Assembly (NCBI GenBank): GCA_963728655.1
Contig: CAVSLD010000002.1
Coordinates: forward strand, 372,001 to 436,000
Direction: 5' to 3'
DNA length: 64,000 nt
From: Iamia sp963728655
GTDB taxonomy: Bacteria > Actinomycetota > Acidimicrobiia > Acidimicrobiales > Iamiaceae
Shown here: one piece after another, positions 1-9,159 of the stretch
How the letters are laid out: every line of letters starts with the position of its first letter
Position numbering within the stretch: position 1 is the first letter of the stretch
Notes under the pieces: model-generated
Told to the model about the DNA's origin: nothing
The model's input: only the letters and a program-made list of their open reading frames with translations
Databases searched by the model: none
Translations under genes and position numbers: made by a program

Positions 1-1194
1 TTCGCCATCGAGCGCTTCGCCGTGCCCGACCCCGCCCGCTACGACCTGGTGGAGATCGCCGAGCTGACCGGCATGCCGGCCCAGCAGATCACCCTCATGT
101 GGCGGTCCCTCGGCCTGCCCGAGCCCCGCCCCGGCGACCGCATCTTCACCCAGGTCGACGTCGAGATGCTGGGGACCGTGGCCGGGCTCATGGAGCTGGG
201 CCTCGTCGAGCCCGGACCTGGCCATGCAGATGAGCCGGGTCATCGGCTGGTCCCTGGCCCGGGTGGCCGCGGCCATGGTCGACTCCATCGAGGTCGACCC
301 CGCGGCCCGCGCCGCCGACGACCCCGAGCTGGCCGTGTTCGCCGGCACCATGCTCCCGACCATGACCCAGGTCATCGAGCACGTGTGGCGTCGCCACCTG
401 CAGATCGCGGCCCGGAACCGCATCAACCGCGAGCTGGACTCGTCGGAGATCCGCGCGGACACCGCGCCGTCGGGTTCGCCGACCTGGTCGGGTTCACCAC
501 CCTCAGCCAGCAGGTCGACGAGCACACCCTGGCCAGCATCGTCGGTCGCTTCGAGGAGATCGCCTACGACACGGTCACCAGCTTCGGCGGACGGGTGGTG
601 AAGATGATCGGTGACGAGGTGATGTACGCCATCGAGGACACCACCGAGGCGGTGCTGGTGGGCCTGGCCCTGGCCGAGGAGTACGCGGCCGAGGAGGCCC
701 TCTCCGACGTGCGGGTCGGCATCGCCTGCGGTCCGGTGGTCGAGCGCGAGGCGGACCTCTACGGACCGGTCGTGAACCTGGCCAGCCGCATCGTCAACAT
801 CGCCTTCCCCGGCTCGGTGCTCACCACCGACGAGGTCCACGAGGCGGTGGGCGACGACCCCCGCCTGGCCTGGAAGTCGCTCAAGCCCCGCAAGATCAAG
901 GACATCGGTCGGGTGCCGCTGTGGGCGGTGCGCCCGGCCGAGGACGACGACCGGGCCGGGCCCCGCGCCGAGGTGCGCGAGCGGCGCACCGAGGCACGGG
1001 AGAAGCGCCTGGCCGACCTGGACGAGGGCCGGGGCCGGTCGCGGCGCGCCCGTCGCCATCGCCACGACGAGGACGCTGACGCGGACGGGGCCGACGAAGC
1101 GCCCGACGACGGCGACGAGGCCGTCGGCGACGGCTCGGTCGAGGGTGCGGTCGAGGACCCAGGCGACGCCCCGGTCGACGGAGGTGGCCGGTAG
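1..1194 (+). CDS. Class III adenylate/guanylate cyclase, 5' partial, two frameshifts
   Basis: Converts ATP (or GTP) to a cyclic nucleotide; cytosolic. The catalytic domain (about 470-930) keeps both metal aspartates (in FADLVGFT and MIGDEVMY), a substrate lysine (VVKMIGD), an aspartate in ADLYGP and the Asn/Arg pair in VNLASRI, so it looks active. The N-terminal part resembles the regulatory half of Rv1264-type cyclases. The coding frame moves by +1 near 214 and returns near 455-470; both halves match the family, so this is one gene with two indels. The frame is open to base 1, so the start probably lies upstream. The C-terminus is acidic, low complexity. Inferred role: cyclic-nucleotide signalling. 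Confidence 0.8.
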   Translation, partial: FAIERFAVPDPARYDLVEIAELTGMPAQQITLMWRSLGLPEPRPGDRIFTQVDVEMLGTVAGLMELGLVEPGPGHADEPGHRLVPGPGGRGHGRLHRGRPRGPRRRRPRAGRVRRHHAPDHDPGHRARVASPPADRGPEPHQPRAGLVGDPRGHRAVGFADLVGFTTLSQQVDEHTLASIVGRFEEIAYDTVTSFGGRVVKMIGDEVMYAIEDTTEAVLVGLALAEEYAAEEALSDVRVGIACGPVVEREADLYGPVVNLASRIVNIAFPGSVLTTDEVHEAVGDDPRLAWKSLKPRKIKDIGRVPLWAVRPAEDDDRAGPRAEVRERRTEAREKRLADLDEGRGRSRRARRHRHDEDADADGADEAPDDGDEAVGDGSVEGAVEDPGDAPVDGGGR

Positions 1195-1205
1195 CCTGGC
1201 GCCCC

Positions 1206-2019
1206 ATGCGCAGGGGCCCCAGCACCGCGGGGGTGGTGGCCGTGGTCGCCACCGTGGGCCTCCTGGTCGCGGTCGTCGTCTGGTCGACGCGCTCCGGTGA
1301 CGTCGTCGGTCCCCGGGTCGCCGGGGCGGCCGAGGTGCCGCCCGCCCTCGTCAGCGGCGACTGGCCCGAGCCGGCCCCGCCGCCGCCCGCCCACCCGGCC
1401 TCGTTCACCGTGGCCGACGCCACCGGGCCGAGCGTCCCGCTGTTCTCGGCCCCGGGCCAGGCCCTCGACGAGAGCCTCGACAACCCCACCTGGGAGGGCC
1501 TGGCCGTGGTCTTCCTGGTCCTCGACCGCGACCCGGGCCCGGCCGACGGCACCGCCGACGAGTTCCTGCAGGTCCGGGTGTCGAGCCGGCCCAACTCCCG
1601 GGTGGCGTGGATCCGGGCCTCCGACGTCACCCTCCGCACCGTGCCCAACTGGATCAAGGTCGAGATCGGCGCCAAGCGGCTCACGGTGTTCCACCAGGAC
1701 ACGCCCCTGGTGTCGACCACCGTCGCCACCGGCAAGGCGGCCACGCCCACGCCCGACCGGCTCGTTCTTCGTCGACGGCATCGTGCCCCTCGACCCTCCC
1801 CACCGGGCGTACGGCGCCGGCCAGGTCAGCGTCAGCGCCTTCAGCGAGACGCTCGAGTCCTTCGGTGGGGGCATCGGCCAGATCGCCCTGCACGGCACCT
1901 TCGCCACCGGCCTCCTGGGCCAGGAGACGAGCAACGGCTGCGTCCGCATGGACAACGCCTCCATCACCGCGGTGATGGACCTGGCCCCCACCGGCACCCC
2001 GGTCGAGATCGTCGCCTGA
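1206..2019 (+). CDS. L,D-transpeptidase (YkuD) with N-terminal membrane anchor, frameshifted
   Basis: Cross-links peptidoglycan stem peptides outside the membrane. Residues 8-27 form a hydrophobic anchor after MRRG; the linker is proline-rich; the YkuD domain starts near VPNWIKVEIGAKRL and contains the catalytic signature HGTF...SNGCVRM with the active Cys. The frame changes by one base near 1755 (an extra G in CCCGACC), since TGSFFVDGIVPL and everything after lies in the +1 frame. It starts 11 bases after the cyclase, with a possible -10 (TAGCCT) just before the ATG. Repairing one base gives a full-length enzyme of about 270 residues. Confidence 0.85.
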
Positions 2020-2032
2020 TCCTCCCACCGTG

Positions 2033-2063
2033 CCGGTGGCCGGTGGCCGGTGGCCGGTGCCGG
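2033..2063. repeat. Short tandem repeat, unit CCGGTGG
   Basis: Four tandem copies of a 7-base unit in the gap between the convergent transpeptidase and mannosidase genes. No function is visible; it may be a slippage-generated microsatellite. Confidence 0.7.
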
Positions 2064-2219
2064 TCCGGCCCCTGAGGTCCTGGCCCCCCCGGGAAGCGGT
2101 CAGCCCAGCCGGTGCCCTGGCACCGGGATCCCTGACCAGTTCGCCAGCTCGCCGAACGGGAGGGACCTCGGGCCCCGGGGCGGGGGGCCGGGCGAGGACC
2201 TGGCGCGGGCGGACCGAGC

Positions 2220-4880
2220 TCAGTCGTCGAGGGCGAGGGTGGCGATGCCCCAGGGGCGGAGGGCGAAGGGGCCGTCGAGGCGCTCGGTGGGCCGGCCCCG
2301 GAGGTCCGTGAGCCAGCCGCTGCGGTCGACCCGGACGGTGGTCTCGACGTCGGTCGGGTTGAACACCCGCACCTCGACCCGGCCGCCCCGCCGTCGGAGG
2401 GCGGCGACCTCGGCCCCCTCGACCCGGAGGGGCACGGCGACATCGGCCCGGTGCGGGCCGCGGGGGGTGGCCACCAGCAGGGGGGAGAAGAGGTCGTCGG
2501 CCAGGGCGAGCGGCGCCTCGTCGGCCTCGACGGCCAGGCCGTAGCGCACCGTGGTCACGCCGGGCACCTGGGCCCCAGGGGTGGCCACGACGGGCCCGGC
2601 CGGGACGGGGCGGGTCTCCATCGGGCCCTGGGAGAGCAGCCCGGTGCAGCGCAGCAGGGTGAGGGCCAGCTCGCCCGCGCCGCCGGCAGCCTCGTCGACG
2701 TCGACCAGCTCGTACTCCACCACCCCCTCGACCACGACGGTGAGGCCGCCGGCGGTCACGTGGTCGCGCGCCGGGTAGGTGGGCAGCGGGGCCTCGGTGG
2801 GGCCGCCCTCGGCCTCCAGGCCGCGGGTGACGGTGGCGTAGGCGCAGCCCGCCGCCGAGGTGGTCGCCCGGCGGGGGAGGGGCAGGTGCACCCGCAGCCG
2901 GTGGTCCCGGCTCCGGTTGTCGATGGTGGTCTCCACCCGCACCAGGCCCTCGCCGGCGTGGAGCGCGAGGGTGGTGGTGACGGTGGTGGCGACGGTCGGG
3001 ACGCCGCGCCGGCGCTCGTCGACCAGCGCGAGGGGCCAGGTCCAGTCGGTGGTGACGCGGACCACGCCCCGGACGGGACCGGACTCGAGGACATCGACGC
3101 GCACGCCGTCGGGGGTGTCGACCAGCGCGTCGCCGTCGACCGGCGGGCACCAGTTGTAGGTGTCGCCCTTGTCGCCGCCGTCGACCAGGCGGCCGTAGCC
3201 GGCGACACCGTCGATCGACCAGGTGCCGTCGGCGGGGTCGACCTCGACCCGCACCCGGTCGCCGGCGAGCACGGCGCCGCCGCCGTCGGTCGCCTGGGCC
3301 GAGACCGGCGCCACGTCGAGGGGGGCGGCCGTCCAGCGGCCCCAGCCCAGCCCCTCCTGGGTGACCCGGGCCAGCACGCGGTGGGCGGCGGGACCGTCGC
3401 GCCAGGCGGTGGCCACGTCGCCGGGGGCGCCCGCCGCCATCACCTCGGCCACCCGGGCCCGGACGGCCGTGCGGTCGACGGCGCCGGTTCCGCCACTGTG
3501 GACCACGACCGTCACGGCGTCGCCCTCGTCGACCACCTCGACGTCGGTGAGCGTGGCGTCGCGGTCGAGCACCCGCCCCACCACCTCGCCCAGGTTGGCC
3601 CGGCTGCCGTCGTCGACCGGGCGTCGACCGGGCACGGCCTCGAGCACCTGGGTGCCCTCGGGGGCCTCGCCCTCGACCAGCAGGTCGACCACGCCGCTGC
3701 GGGTGCGGGCCGACGGGTTGACCACGACCGGTCCGGTGCCGCCGGCGGCTGCGCCGACCAGCCGGAGGGCCCGGTTGGTGAGCCCCTCGGCCACGTCGAC
3801 GGCCTCGTCGTAGCGGTGGAGGACGGCATCGACCACGGGGTCGACCGAGCAGGCGCAGATGGAGTCGTGGGCCGCGTTGCGGACCACCAGGCCCCACGCC
3901 TCGTCGAGGAACGCCTGGGGCCAGCCGTCGGCCCCGCCGAACAGGGCCCACAGGGGCTCGGCGGTGCGCTCCAGGGCCCGCTCGGCCCGGGCCGCCCGCT
4001 GGCGCACGTCGACGCGGTTGGACGTGACGCCCATCAAGACGTTGGTGCGCGCCCCCGAGCGCATCTCCCCGGTCCACGTGGGCAGTCCGTCGCGCCCGCC
4101 GGCGGCCTCGACCCCGGCGACGCGGGCGGCGACGTGGTCGGCCAGCGACGTGACCCGGAGGTCCCAGTCGTCGCTCAGGTCGTCGGCCTCCGCGACCAGC
4201 CGGCCGAGGGCCGCCTGGGGCATGAGGTGGTCGGTGCCGTTCATCCAGAGGACGGGGTCGCCGGAGCGGGGCTCCTGGGCCTCGGCCCAGTCGGCGATGC
4301 GGGCCAGCAGCTCCTTGGCGTCGCCGGGCAGGACGGCGCCGTTGGAGTAGCCGTCGGCCAGGTACTCGGCCAGCACCTCGGTGCCGTCGGGGGCCCGCCA
4401 CCGGAAGGCGGGGGCGTCGATGGCGGCCGGGACGCCGCGCCACACGACGGCCTGGCCGAAGCCGAAGCCGGCGAGGATCTGGGGCATCTGGGCGATGTGG
4501 CCGAACATGTCGGGCAGGTAGCCGAGCTCCATGGCCCCGCCGAAGCGGGCGGCCCGGTCGAGGCCCATCTCCATGTCCCGGACGATGGTCTCGCCCGAGA
4601 CCAGGAACTCGTCCATGAGGATGTACCAGGGACCCAGGCTGAGCCGGCCGGAGCCGGCCAGGCGGCGGATGCGGTCCTCCTCGTGGGGGCGGATGGCCAG
4701 GTAGTCGTCGACGACGGCCATCTGCCCGTCGAGCATGAAGTGGGCGTAGCCCGGGTCCTCGTCGAGGCGGGCGAGCAGGCCGTCGAGCAGGTCGACCAGG
4801 CGCATGCGGAACGACTGGAACGGGCGGTACCACTCGCGGTCCCAGTGGGTGTGGGGGACGATGTCGACGCGACGGGCCAT
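2220..4880 (-). CDS. Glycoside hydrolase family 38 alpha-mannosidase-like protein
   Basis: Predicted to remove alpha-mannosyl residues from glycans. The 886-residue protein opens with the GH38 zinc motif HTHWDREWY; LPDMFGH carries the expected nucleophile aspartate region. The N-terminal deacetylase-like catalytic domain is followed by the middle helical domain and beta-sandwich C-terminal domains usual for GH38. No signal peptide is seen, so it should be cytosolic, acting on imported or turned-over oligosaccharides. ATG at 4880 is chosen because the conserved domain begins within a few residues. It diverges from the secernin-like gene. Confidence 0.88.
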   Translation of the reverse strand: MARRVDIVPHTHWDREWYRPFQSFRMRLVDLLDGLLARLDEDPGYAHFMLDGQMAVVDDYLAIRPHEEDRIRRLAGSGRLSLGPWYILMDEFLVSGETIVRDMEMGLDRAARFGGAMELGYLPDMFGHIAQMPQILAGFGFGQAVVWRGVPAAIDAPAFRWRAPDGTEVLAEYLADGYSNGAVLPGDAKELLARIADWAEAQEPRSGDPVLWMNGTDHLMPQAALGRLVAEADDLSDDWDLRVTSLADHVAARVAGVEAAGGRDGLPTWTGEMRSGARTNVLMGVTSNRVDVRQRAARAERALERTAEPLWALFGGADGWPQAFLDEAWGLVVRNAAHDSICACSVDPVVDAVLHRYDEAVDVAEGLTNRALRLVGAAAGGTGPVVVNPSARTRSGVVDLLVEGEAPEGTQVLEAVPGRRPVDDGSRANLGEVVGRVLDRDATLTDVEVVDEGDAVTVVVHSGGTGAVDRTAVRARVAEVMAAGAPGDVATAWRDGPAAHRVLARVTQEGLGWGRWTAAPLDVAPVSAQATDGGGAVLAGDRVRVEVDPADGTWSIDGVAGYGRLVDGGDKGDTYNWCPPVDGDALVDTPDGVRVDVLESGPVRGVVRVTTDWTWPLALVDERRRGVPTVATTVTTTLALHAGEGLVRVETTIDNRSRDHRLRVHLPLPRRATTSAAGCAYATVTRGLEAEGGPTEAPLPTYPARDHVTAGGLTVVVEGVVEYELVDVDEAAGGAGELALTLLRCTGLLSQGPMETRPVPAGPVVATPGAQVPGVTTVRYGLAVEADEAPLALADDLFSPLLVATPRGPHRADVAVPLRVEGAEVAALRRRGGRVEVRVFNPTDVETTVRVDRSGWLTDLRGRPTERLDGPFALRPWGIATLALDD

Positions 4881-4907
4881 GGGCCCACGGTAGGTAGCGT
4901 CACCGTC

Positions 4908-5937
4908 GTGTGCGACACCCTGGTGGCACTGGCCCCGGCGACCGCCGGTGGGGCCACGCTCTTCGCCAAGAACAGCGACCGCCCGCCCCACGAGCGCCAG
5001 GCGGTCGAGCACCACCCGGCCCGGCGCGAGGACGTCACCCGCACCACCTACCTCACCCTGCCCGGCCACCCCGAGCCCACCTTCGCCGTCACCGGCAGCC
5101 GCCCGACCTGGATGTGGGGCATGGAGCACGGCGTCAACGAGGCCGGCGTGGCGGTGGGCAACGAGATGATCTTCACCGTCGACGACCCCCGCGGTGCGGC
5201 GCCGGCCCTCACCGGCATGGACCTGGTGCGCCTGGCCCTCGAGCGCGCCGCCAGCGCCGACCGCGGCGGTGGCCGTGCTCACCGCCCTGCTCGAGGAGCA
5301 CGGGCAGGGCGGCTCCGGCCACGACCACGACGACGTGCCCTACTGGTCGTCGTTCCTCGTCGCCGACCCGACCACCGCCTGGGTCGTGGAGACGTCGGGC
5401 CGCACCTGGGCGGCCGAGGAGGTCGAGCGCACGCGGGCGATCTCCAACCGCACCACCATCCCCGCCTTCGACGCCGTGCACCGCACGGCACGGGAGGCCA
5501 CCACCCCGTTCGTCGATCCCCGCTGGGAGGCCAGCCGCGGGGTCCTGGCCGCGGGCCCGGTGACCGAGGAGGGCCTCCGGGCCCACCTCCGATCCCACGC
5601 CGGGGGCGACGACGGCTGGACCGTGTGCATGCACGTCGAGGGGTTGGAGGCGACCACCGCCTCTCTCGTGGCCACCCTCCGCCCCGGCGAGGCCCCGCGG
5701 GCCCGGTTCCTCCTCGGCTCGCCCTGCCGGTCGGTCTACGTGCCCCTCCGGGTGGGCGAGCCGCTGGGCCAGGTCCCCGACGCGGCGCGCTTCGCCGCCC
5801 TCGACGACACCCACCGGTCCGCCCTCGACGACCTGGAGGCGGGCCTCGACGCGGCGGCCGCCGAGGGCCCCGGGCCGGGGTGGAACGCCGAGGCCTGGGC
5901 CCGCGTCACCACCGTGCTCGACGGGCTCGGGGTCTGA
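4908..5937 (+). CDS. Secernin-like peptidase (C69/NTN hydrolase), frameshifted
   Basis: GTG start followed immediately by Cys: the protein begins (M)CDTLVAL, and in secernins and C69 dipeptidases this Cys becomes the N-terminal nucleophile after removal of the first residue. The motif LFAKNSDRP is typical of the family. The frame moves by one base near 5265 (an extra G in a GCGG run), because the rest of the domain, from AVAVLTALLEEHG on, continues in the next frame to the stop at 5937. A -10-like TAGCGT lies just upstream of the GTG, consistent with a leaderless message. Substrate unknown. Confidence 0.8.
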
Positions 5938-5939
5938 CG

Positions 5940-6389
5940 GTGCGGATCGCCTTCGGCACCGACGAGCGGACCGACGTCACCGACGCCCTCAAGGCCCTCG
6001 TCGAGGAGGCCGGCCACGAGATGGTGGTCGCCGCCCGCGACGGCGACCCGTGGCCCGACGTGGGCCGGGCCGTGGGCGAGGCGGTCGCCTCGGGGGCGGC
6101 CGACCGGGGCGTGGTCTGCTGCTGGACCGGCACCGGCGTGGCCATGGCGGCCACCAAGGTGCCGGGGGTGCGGGCCGCGCTGTGCGGCGACGCGGAGACG
6201 GCGCGGGGGGCCCGGCGCTGGAACGACGCCAACGTGCTGGCCCTGGGGCTGCGGCTGACCTCCACGGTGGTGGCCGGTGAGGTGCTCGACGCCTTCCTGG
6301 CCACCGACCCAGACGAGGAGGAGGCGGCCACCATCGCCCGGGTGGAGCCCGGTGCGGAGGGCGGCGACGGGGCCCCGGGCGCCGGGTAG
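5940..6389 (+). CDS. rpiB: RpiB/LacA/LacB-family sugar-phosphate isomerase
   Basis: Predicted interconversion of ribulose-5-phosphate and ribose-5-phosphate, or a related aldose/ketose phosphate. The 149-residue protein has the family fold and the motif CCWTGTGVAMAATK holding the catalytic Cys region, followed by VPGVRAALCGD and ARRWNDANVLALG, which are standard RpiB landmarks. The GTG at 5940 lies 2 bases after the secernin-like stop, so the two are probably co-transcribed. The acidic C-terminus is an extension. Housekeeping RpiB versus a specialised isomerase cannot be decided from sequence alone. Confidence 0.8.
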   Translation: MRIAFGTDERTDVTDALKALVEEAGHEMVVAARDGDPWPDVGRAVGEAVASGAADRGVVCCWTGTGVAMAATKVPGVRAALCGDAETARGARRWNDANVLALGLRLTSTVVAGEVLDAFLATDPDEEEAATIARVEPGAEGGDGAPGAG

Positions 6390-6398
6390 GTTGCGGGC

Positions 6399-6698
6399 AT
6401 GCCCAAGTACGTCATGCTCTCGACGCTCGGACCCGACGGCTCGGCCCGGCTCCGCGACGACCCGCAGCGGCTGAAGGCGGTCAACCAGGAGCTGGAGGAC
6501 ATGGGCGTCACCGTGCTGGAGCAGTACGCCCTGCTCGGCCAGTTCGACTTCCTGAACATCATCGAGGCCCCCGACGAGCTCACCATGATGCGCGTGGCGA
6601 CCTCCCTCGGTGCCCGGGGCACGCTCAAGACCCTGACCCTCACCGCCATCGACGTGGACACCTACATCGAGGGCATGGGCGAGGGCTTCGGCGGCTGA
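6399..6698 (+). CDS. GYD domain protein
   Basis: 99 residues starting MPKYVMLSTL, with the GYD-type ferredoxin-like fold: central LGQFDFLNIIEAPD, then a hydrophobic strand and a C-terminal helix. The family is widespread in actinobacteria; its role is not known. A clear TAGGTT -10 box ends about 10 bases before the ATG, so it probably has its own leaderless transcript. It converges with the small minus-strand gene. Confidence 0.85.
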   Translation: MPKYVMLSTLGPDGSARLRDDPQRLKAVNQELEDMGVTVLEQYALLGQFDFLNIIEAPDELTMMRVATSLGARGTLKTLTLTAIDVDTYIEGMGEGFGG

Positions 6699-6717
6699 TC
6701 CCCTCCTCGGGCTCCGG

Positions 6718-6936
6718 TCACACCCACCACATGGAGTTGCGGCGCTCGCGCCGCACGGCCGCCCGGGGCAGGGCCTTGGCCAGGACGGTGTCGTCGGAGG
6801 TGCGGCGCACCGCGTAGCCGTCGTCGGTGACGGCCTCGACCACGAAGCCCCGGTTCCAGTGGCCCTCGAAGCCGTCGCGCACCTCCACCTTGGTGCCGGG
6901 GGCCAGCTCCCGCGTCGCTCCCCGCTCCTCGGCCAC
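6718..6936 (-). CDS. Small Tudor/SH3-barrel-like protein, unknown function
   Basis: About 72 residues from a GTG start. The core LAPGTKVEVRDGFEGHW followed by VVEAVTDDGYAVRRTSD has the alternating beta pattern and aromatic/glycine spacing of Tudor or Agenet-like SH3 barrels. The basic C-terminus (RRAAVRRERR-like) could contact nucleic acid. I do not recognise a specific family. It sits 11 bases downstream of the nonapeptide-repeat gene on the same strand, so they may be co-transcribed. Confidence 0.6.
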   Translation of the reverse strand: MAEERGATRELAPGTKVEVRDGFEGHWNRGFVVEAVTDDGYAVRRTSDDTVLAKALPRAAVRRERRNSMWWV

Positions 6937-6947
6937 GACGGCGGAGC

Positions 6948-7259
6948 CTACGCCTGCGCCTCGCGGCGCCGGCCGATCCGCCCCGCCCCACCGATGGCCA
7001 GGATGCTGCCGGCGGAGCCGATGGAGAGGATGGAGCCGGCCGAGCCGATCGACAGGATGGACCCGGCCGAGCCGATGGAGAGGATGCTCCCGGCGGAGCC
7101 GATCGACAGGATGCTCAGCACCGAGCCGACCGAGGCCACGCTGGCCGCCGAGCCGACGGCGCGGGCGCTGCCGACCGACCCCGACGAGCGGTGCGACGCC
7201 AGCGACGGGGAGGCGGCGGGGGTCGGGAGCCGGCCCGGGCGCGTGCGGAGGAGGGCCAT
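6948..7259 (-). CDS. Nonapeptide (SILSIGSAG) repeat protein
   Basis: 103 residues from ATG at 7259. After a basic, Ser/Ala-rich N-terminus come about five near-perfect copies of SILSIGSAG, ending in a basic tail (GRIGRRREAQA). Differences between repeat units are synonymous in this frame (TCC ATC versus TCG ATC) but change the protein in the opposite strand, so this is the translated frame. The I-L-x-I periodicity with small residues could form a beta-solenoid or an amyloid-like or membrane-packing structure. Function unknown. It diverges from rnhB. Confidence 0.7.
   Translation of the reverse strand: MALLRTRPGRLPTPAASPSLASHRSSGSVGSARAVGSAASVASVGSVLSILSIGSAGSILSIGSAGSILSIGSAGSILSIGSAGSILAIGGAGRIGRRREAQA
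6981..7115 (-). repeat. 27-bp coding tandem repeat (five units)
   Basis: Five consecutive 27-base units encode the nonapeptide repeats. Units alternate between two synonymous spellings of the same residues, which argues for selection on the protein, not recent slippage alone. Confidence 0.8.
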
Positions 7260-7281
7260 GGGCGGACGGTAGCGTCGGGCC

Positions 7282-8028
7282 GTGCCCACCCGCTCGGCCC
7301 CCGTCCGGTCCCGCCCGCGGACCCGCCTGCGACCGGCGCTGCGGGGCAAGGCCCCCACACTGGCGGTGGAAAGGGAGCTGTGGGCCGAGGGCCACGACCT
7401 CGTGGTCGGCCTCGACGAGGTGGGCAAGGGGGCGTGGGCCGGGCCCCTCACCATCGGCGCCGTGGTGCTGCCCCCGGACCGCCGGGTGAACGGCGTGCGC
7501 GACTCCAAGGCCCTCACCGAGGCCGAGCGCGAGCGGCTCTACGGCAAGGTCGCGGGCTGGTGCCGGGCCTGGGCCGTGGGCCACGCCAGCCCCGCCGAGT
7601 GCGATGCCCTGGGCATGTCCGAGGCCCAGCGGGTGGCCGCCCGGCGCGCCCTCGACGCCCTGGGCGTGGTGCCCACCGCGGTGCTCCTCGACGGGCGCTG
7701 GGACTTCGTGGGCGCCGGCACCACCCGCCTCATCGTCAAGGGCGACGCCACCTGCCTGTCGATCTCGGCCGCCTCGGTGCTGGCCAAGGTCACCCGTGAC
7801 CGCATCATGCGGGGCCTGGCCGACGACCACCCCGGCTTCGAGTTCGCGGCCAACAAGGGCTACCCGTGCCCCCGCCACAAGGTGGCCCTGCGAGGCCAGG
7901 GGCCCACGGCCGTGCACCGGCGCAGCTGGGCCTTCGTCGACGACCTGCCCTGGTCGACCGACGCCCGCGTGCGGGCGCGGGCCCGGCTCGAGGGGCGCGA
8001 CCCGGACCAGCCCTCGCTCTTCGCCTGA
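7282..8028 (+). CDS. rnhB: Ribonuclease HII
   Basis: Cleaves the RNA strand of RNA-DNA hybrids and removes misincorporated ribonucleotides. The 248-residue protein contains LVVGLDEVGKGAWAGPL, which supplies the first catalytic Asp/Glu pair (DEVGKG in place of the more common DEAGRG), RDSKALTEAERE, and VLLDGRWDF. The basic N-terminal extension of about 30 residues is common in actinobacteria. GTG at 7282 is preceded by a TAGCGT -10, giving a leaderless start. Confidence 0.92.
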   Translation: MPTRSAPVRSRPRTRLRPALRGKAPTLAVERELWAEGHDLVVGLDEVGKGAWAGPLTIGAVVLPPDRRVNGVRDSKALTEAERERLYGKVAGWCRAWAVGHASPAECDALGMSEAQRVAARRALDALGVVPTAVLLDGRWDFVGAGTTRLIVKGDATCLSISAASVLAKVTRDRIMRGLADDHPGFEFAANKGYPCPRHKVALRGQGPTAVHRRSWAFVDDLPWSTDARVRARARLEGRDPDQPSLFA

Positions 8029-8066
8029 GCCGGCGGACCCGCTCGTCGGGACGGCGGGCGCGCCGC

Positions 8067-9005
8067 TCAGCCCCAGCCCGGTGGGATCTGCGACTCCGGG
8101 GGGCGGGGGCCGCGCACGGGGCGACCGTGGCGGCGCGCATCGGCCCGCGCCTCGCGGTGCGACCGGGGGTGCACCACCCCGGGGGTGGGGGGGCGCGGCG
8201 TGGTCCACCACGGCGGGGGCTCCGGCGCCACCCCCTCCTCGGCCGGCGCGCCACCTGGGGCCCCGGGGGCGGCGTCGGCGTCGGCCGGGGTGACCGGCGG
8301 TGCGGACGGCGGGGCGTGGGGCGCGCCCGGGGGCGGCGGGCCGGGAGGCGGCGCGACGGGGACCCAACCCCCGGGAGGCGGCACCGGGGCACCGGGGCCG
8401 GGGGGCACGGCGCCCGGGAGCGGCCCGGGGTGGGCGACGGCGCCGGGGTGCGGTGCCCACGGTCCGCGCGGGGCACGGGGAGCGGTGCGGCGGCGGTGGC
8501 GCACGACCAGCAGGGCCACCACGCCGCCGGTGCCCACCACGACCACGCCGGCCAGCAGGACGCCGACGACGAGGCCGATGCTCAGCCGGCTGACGTCATC
8601 GGAGAGGTCGCCCTCGACCAGACCGGCCGGGCGGTCGCCGAAGCGCTCCTGGAGCTCCTCGGAGGTGAGCGTCCGGCTCTCCCCGTCGATGGTGATGCGG
8701 ACGTCGTCGAAGCTGCGGGGGAACGTGGTCCAGACCACCTCCGCGGCCTGGTCCTGGGCCTCCTCGGTGCTGGTGCCGGCGGGGGAGTCGGCCGACACCG
8801 TGAGCGTCACCGGGTCCCCGGCGGCCACGTTGACGCCGACCTTGCTGAACCCGGCGTCCTCGAGGGCGCCGTCCAGGTCGGAGAAGGCCTGCACCGTGCC
8901 GCACGCGGCGAGCACCGCCACCAGGGCGGCCACCACCACGAGCAGGGCCGCGCCGCGGCGGCGCCTCGTCGTGCGGTCCCCTCGGGCGGGGAGCGGGTGG
9001 TCCAC
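8067..9005 (-). CDS. Lipoprotein with transmembrane segment and proline-rich tail
   Basis: 312 residues from GTG 9005. The N-terminus is basic (TTRRRRG), followed by a hydrophobic segment and lipobox LAAC at about residue 38. A folded extracellular domain of about 100 residues follows, then a second membrane helix (GLVVGVLLAGVVVVGTGGVV), a basic stop-transfer RHRRR, and a long Pro/Gly/Ala-rich tail ending PPGWG. With a lipid anchor and one downstream helix, the proline-rich tail would be cytosolic. The ecto-domain resembles the conserved actinobacterial type with LPxG-free small domains; no defined function is recognised. Confidence 0.7.
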   Translation of the reverse strand: MDHPLPARGDRTTRRRRGAALLVVVAALVAVLAACGTVQAFSDLDGALEDAGFSKVGVNVAAGDPVTLTVSADSPAGTSTEEAQDQAAEVVWTTFPRSFDDVRITIDGESRTLTSEELQERFGDRPAGLVEGDLSDDVSRLSIGLVVGVLLAGVVVVGTGGVVALLVVRHRRRTAPRAPRGPWAPHPGAVAHPGPLPGAVPPGPGAPVPPPGGWVPVAPPPGPPPPGAPHAPPSAPPVTPADADAAPGAPGGAPAEEGVAPEPPPWWTTPRPPTPGVVHPRSHREARADARRHGRPVRGPRPPESQIPPGWG

Positions 9006-9159
9006 GGGTCCCCCAGGGTCGGGTGCGGGTCCCGAGCCTACGGGGCCGGCCCGGGCGGGCCCGGTCCGGGCCCGGGCGGGCCCGGACCCCACAGGTCCCG
9101 GGACCCGGTGGGCCCGCTCCGGTGCGGGGTCGGGCCCGGGGCGCTCCTAGGGTGCGGAC

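Noticed and set aside
2451..6389. Very long plus-strand frames antisense to the mannosidase, and similar long frames at 16114-18246 and 12624-14951
   Set aside because: Composition is His/Gly/Arg/Val-rich without domains and mirrors a well-supported gene on the other strand; a general effect of very high GC.
6859..7272. Plus-strand frame with PMERM/PIDRM repeats
   Set aside because: Repeat differences are non-synonymous in this frame but synonymous on the minus strand, so the minus-strand gene is the real one.
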